Source: JARIHD01 sp035629475 | GTDB lineage: Bacteria; Patescibacteriota; Saccharimonadia; Saccharimonadales; UBA4665 | NCBI GenBank assembly: GCA_035629475.1 | Contig: DASPHS010000138.1 | Span: 1 to 7,909, forward strand | Direction: 5' to 3' | Length of the DNA stretch: 7,909 nucleotides | Shown: positions 6,302 through 7,909 of the stretch, one piece after another | Position numbering within the stretch: position 1 is the first letter of the stretch | Layout of the letters: every line of letters begins with the position of its first letter | Position numbers and translations under genes: made by a program | Notes under the pieces: model-generated | The model's input: only the letters and a program-made list of their open reading frames with translations | The model's database searches: none | Told to the model about the DNA's origin: nothing

Positions 6302-6310
6302 AAAGGAGGA
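6302..6310 (+). promoter_or_regulatory. Strong Shine-Dalgarno (AAAGGAGGA)
   Basis: This near-complete anti-16S complement lies 3 bases before the ATG at 6314. It is by far the strongest ribosome site in the window and fixes the start of the winged-helix gene. It implies a normal leader for this gene, unlike the nearly leaderless genes upstream. Confidence 0.75.
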
Positions 6311-6313
6311 TCT

Positions 6314-6583
6314 ATGCAAGCCAACGCCAAGCAGCTACCAGAAGATTACGTACTGGTACTCCAGCAAATCAACGAAGACGGCGGGGACGGGTTTGACGAC
6401 CTGGCCGAAGCACTCAATATTGAGCGCGGCCGCCTGGGCCATATCGTCCAGTCGCTCTACCACAAAGGCCTAATCATGATTGACTACGCCGCCAGCCGTG
6501 AATCATGGATGTCGCTCAGCACCAAAGGCAAGCGCTTCGTAACCTACCTTTGGCCCGAATCAAACCGCTCCTACGGCTACTAA
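6314..6583 (+). CDS. Small winged-helix (MarR/PadR-like) protein
   Basis: The 89-residue acidic protein is almost entirely one winged-helix domain. A first helix (about 10-20, EDYVLVLQQI) leads to a helix-turn-helix at about 26-53 (FDDLAEALNIERGRLGHIVQSLYHKGLI). A beta-wing follows (IDYAASRESWMSLS) and then a last helix (TKGKRFVTYLW). This order is typical of MarR-type DNA-binding domains, but the long dimerisation helices of full MarR proteins are missing. It may bind DNA as a small regulator or act as a protein-contact module. The very strong Shine-Dalgarno suggests abundant product. A terminator lies 25 bases after the stop, so it ends a transcription unit. The exact family and target are unknown. 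Confidence 0.75.
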   Translation: MQANAKQLPEDYVLVLQQINEDGGDGFDDLAEALNIERGRLGHIVQSLYHKGLIMIDYAASRESWMSLSTKGKRFVTYLWPESNRSYGY

Positions 6584-6607
6584 ACCTTCTCCCTACTATC
6601 TCGCAGT

Positions 6608-6638
6608 AACGAGAGACCACTCCAGGTCTCTCGTTTTT
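6608..6638 (+). terminator. Rho-independent terminator after the winged-helix gene
   Basis: CGAGAGACC (6610-6618) pairs perfectly with GGTCTCTCG (6625-6633) around the loop ACTCCA. Two flanking A-T pairs can extend the stem into the run of five T at 6634-6638. It is a textbook plus-strand terminator. Confidence 0.92.
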
Positions 6639-6654
6639 AAAATGCCAGATGCCG

Positions 6655-6663
6655 TGGTAGAAT
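6655..6663 (+). promoter_or_regulatory. Extended -10 promoter (TGG-TAGAAT)
   Basis: TAGAAT at 6658-6663 matches the -10 consensus at five of six positions and is preceded by TGG, the extended -10 motif. It lies between the upstream terminator and the gene starting at 6695. The implied leader is about 25 bases and contains a weak purine-rich ribosome site (AGTAGG, 6685-6690). Confidence 0.55.
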
Positions 6664-6694
6664 AACGTTTTTGCAAATAATAAAAGTAGGTAGT

Positions 6695-7315
6695 ATGTCC
6701 GCTCCGGAGTTAGTTTCATATTGGCACAAATCCTATGATGGCGAGCTGTATATTAAGCACCCTGATATTACCCATGCCGCCCAAAGAATCGGCAGCCTGC
6801 TTGGCATGTTTGGCCGTGAAGACACCGTACGCAACATATATTTTGGCGTTGTCGACGACGAGAATGAATCACACCCATTGCAATTGGGTGGTGCCATCAT
6901 CGACACCGATCTGAGCATTACCTTTTGGTCATCACCGCATACCGAGCATTCCGAGATCGTAGCCCAGGGCAGGCGGGCAAGCGTCCTCATCGGCCATAGC
7001 CACGTGCCACATTCTTCATTGCGCATGAAAAAGATGACAGTCAGCGCAGTTCCGCCCGAAGCAACAGCAACACATTTGGCCGCGCTGAATGTCGCTCGAC
7101 AAAAACTCGACCTGCACGTTCGGGACATCGAGGAATTTGAAGATACTGTCGCACCCAAGCAGCTCTATGTGGCCACTCCATCGCCCGATCCCAACATGAC
7201 CACCATGCCACTCAGCGCCTACCGCCGTGAGGGGGATGAGCTATTGTGGACCCGGAGTATAGCCTATCCGGTGACAGCCGCGATGATATTCGGTCCAGCC
7301 GGGAAGCCCGCTTAA
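6695..7315 (+). CDS. Probable FMN-binding split-barrel (pyridoxamine 5'-phosphate oxidase-like) protein
   Basis: The 206-residue soluble protein starts at ATG 6695; an in-frame TTG at 6671 lies upstream but has no ribosome site. Its middle reads like a PNPOx-type split barrel: a strand with FGVVDDENESHPLQLGGAI (50-68), then a hydrophobic strand LSITFWSSPHTEHSEIVAQG (73-92), and ASVLIGHS. In that family the Ser/Thr-rich turn followed by a helix binds flavin phosphate. A later helix (AALNVARQKLDL) and a strand (KQLYVATPSP) also fit the barrel order. Members include pyridoxamine phosphate oxidases, general flavin reductases and haem-related proteins; this one cannot be assigned to any of them. 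The match is by pattern only, so the function stays tentative. It has its own promoter and a terminator just downstream, and so looks monocistronic. Confidence 0.5.
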   Translation: MSAPELVSYWHKSYDGELYIKHPDITHAAQRIGSLLGMFGREDTVRNIYFGVVDDENESHPLQLGGAIIDTDLSITFWSSPHTEHSEIVAQGRRASVLIGHSHVPHSSLRMKKMTVSAVPPEATATHLAALNVARQKLDLHVRDIEEFEDTVAPKQLYVATPSPDPNMTTMPLSAYRREGDELLWTRSIAYPVTAAMIFGPAGKPA

Positions 7316-7319
7316 CAAA

Positions 7320-7348
7320 AAACACCCTGTTGCAATAACAGGGTGTTT
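7320..7348. terminator. Bidirectional terminator between convergent genes
   Basis: AAACACCCTGTT (7320-7331) pairs perfectly with AACAGGGTGTTT (7337-7348) around the 5-base loop GCAAT. Read leftward, the stem runs straight into a T-run (from the A-run 7317-7322), making it a strong terminator for the minus-strand L,D-transpeptidase. Read rightward it is followed by TTTGCTT, weaker but usable for the gene ending at 7315. Confidence 0.88.
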
Positions 7349-7366
7349 GCTTAATAGTCCGGGGGT

Positions 7367-7909
7367 TTAGTATGAGCCGACAATCTTGATGTACGGCTTA
7401 GGGCCGTTACCGACGTTCTTGAACATCCAGTCGGAGTCCGTAATGGTCACGCGTACACAGCCGTGGCTGGCAGGGCGTGGTGGTACGTCCGTTGAACCGT
7501 GCAGCAGCACATCGCCTACAATTTGGCGCTTGTTGTACATGTTGCCGTACTTACCGTACTTGGCGTTCATACCCTCTGTATGGTTGCGGCAGGATTCCGG
7601 GTAAATGGTACTACAGCTCCAACCACGGTTGGTGTACCCGAGGCGAGTGGCAATCGTTGGCGTGCGGTGGTCTTCGCCATCATCGCTCTGCTGCGCATTC
7701 ATACCGGTAGAGGCAGCCATTATCCGGGCAAACTTGCCGTCTGCAACGTATAGGATGGCCTGGCAGCGCTGCAGGACCAGCAGGTACGTGCTTTGGCCGT
7801 CTAATTTGGGAGCAGCTATCTTGTTCAGGCTGCTGTACTTGTTCCAGTCACGCAGCTTGGCCATGAGCTTCGCGTCAACATTGTTACGGCTGGGCGTATA
7901 GTTAGCCAT
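7367..7909 (-). CDS. L,D-transpeptidase (YkuD domain), N-terminus probably outside window
   Basis: The minus-strand frame gives 180 visible residues ending at TAA (plus-strand 7367-7369). The YkuD domain covers about residues 40-178 and carries the signature HG-(11)-HGCVR: H137, H149 and catalytic Cys C151 in SHGCVRVT. Such enzymes form 3-3 crosslinks in peptidoglycan, or anchor proteins to it, outside the membrane. The first visible codon is an ATG exactly at the window edge, but the visible N-terminus has no signal peptide or membrane helix, so the true start is probably further upstream. Two extra cysteines (C99 and C107) flank a short loop before the active site and a third is at C49, which is unusual for the family. 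It converges on the gene ending at 7315 and shares the terminator between them. Confidence 0.9.
   Translation of the reverse strand: MANYTPSRNNVDAKLMAKLRDWNKYSSLNKIAAPKLDGQSTYLLVLQRCQAILYVADGKFARIMAASTGMNAQQSDDGEDHRTPTIATRLGYTNRGWSCSTIYPESCRNHTEGMNAKYGKYGNMYNKRQIVGDVLLHGSTDVPPRPASHGCVRVTITDSDWMFKNVGNGPKPYIKIVGSY

Overview
The window is compact bacterial DNA: ten complete or near-complete genes plus one partial gene tail, mostly separated by less than 100 bases or overlapping by 4 bases. TGA is used as a true stop (umuD, methyltransferase), so the code is the standard one. The gene set (DUF3048 membrane protein, small two-component pair, umuDC, TylF-like methyltransferase, rlmH, small winged-helix protein, YkuD L,D-transpeptidase), the tight packing and the promoter -10 boxes sitting almost directly on start codons suggest a small-genome Patescibacteria member, most likely Saccharibacteria (TM7). 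This assignment is an inference from style and content; no marker gene proves it.

Layout. Bases 2-106 hold the tail of an unrecognised gene. A 138-base gap carries a 25-base inverted repeat and a -10 box just before the start of a three-gene operon (245-3461): a DUF3048 (YerB-like) single-pass membrane protein, a two-TM PAS histidine kinase, and a single-domain CheY-like receiver. Next, its own -10 box leads into umuD-umuC (3480-5116), the translesion polymerase V pair. A third -10 box, which contains the umuC stop codon, precedes a TylF-like O-methyltransferase overlapping rlmH (5126-6216). A small winged-helix gene with a very strong Shine-Dalgarno follows (6314-6583) and ends at a good intrinsic terminator. 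Then comes a probable flavin split-barrel (PNPOx-like) protein (6695-7315), a shared 12-bp stem terminator, and a convergent L,D-transpeptidase on the minus strand (7367-7909) that probably begins beyond the window.

How it works together. The first operon looks like an envelope signalling unit: the kinase has almost no external sensor loop, so the DUF3048 protein is a candidate sensing partner (inference). The umuDC pair would give error-prone lesion bypass. Its UmuD keeps the cleavage-site region but has lost both residues of the Ser-Lys protease dyad, which is the most striking observation here. RlmH modifies the ribosome, and the L,D-transpeptidase crosslinks peptidoglycan. No CRISPR array, tRNA, rRNA, insertion sequence or attachment site was seen.
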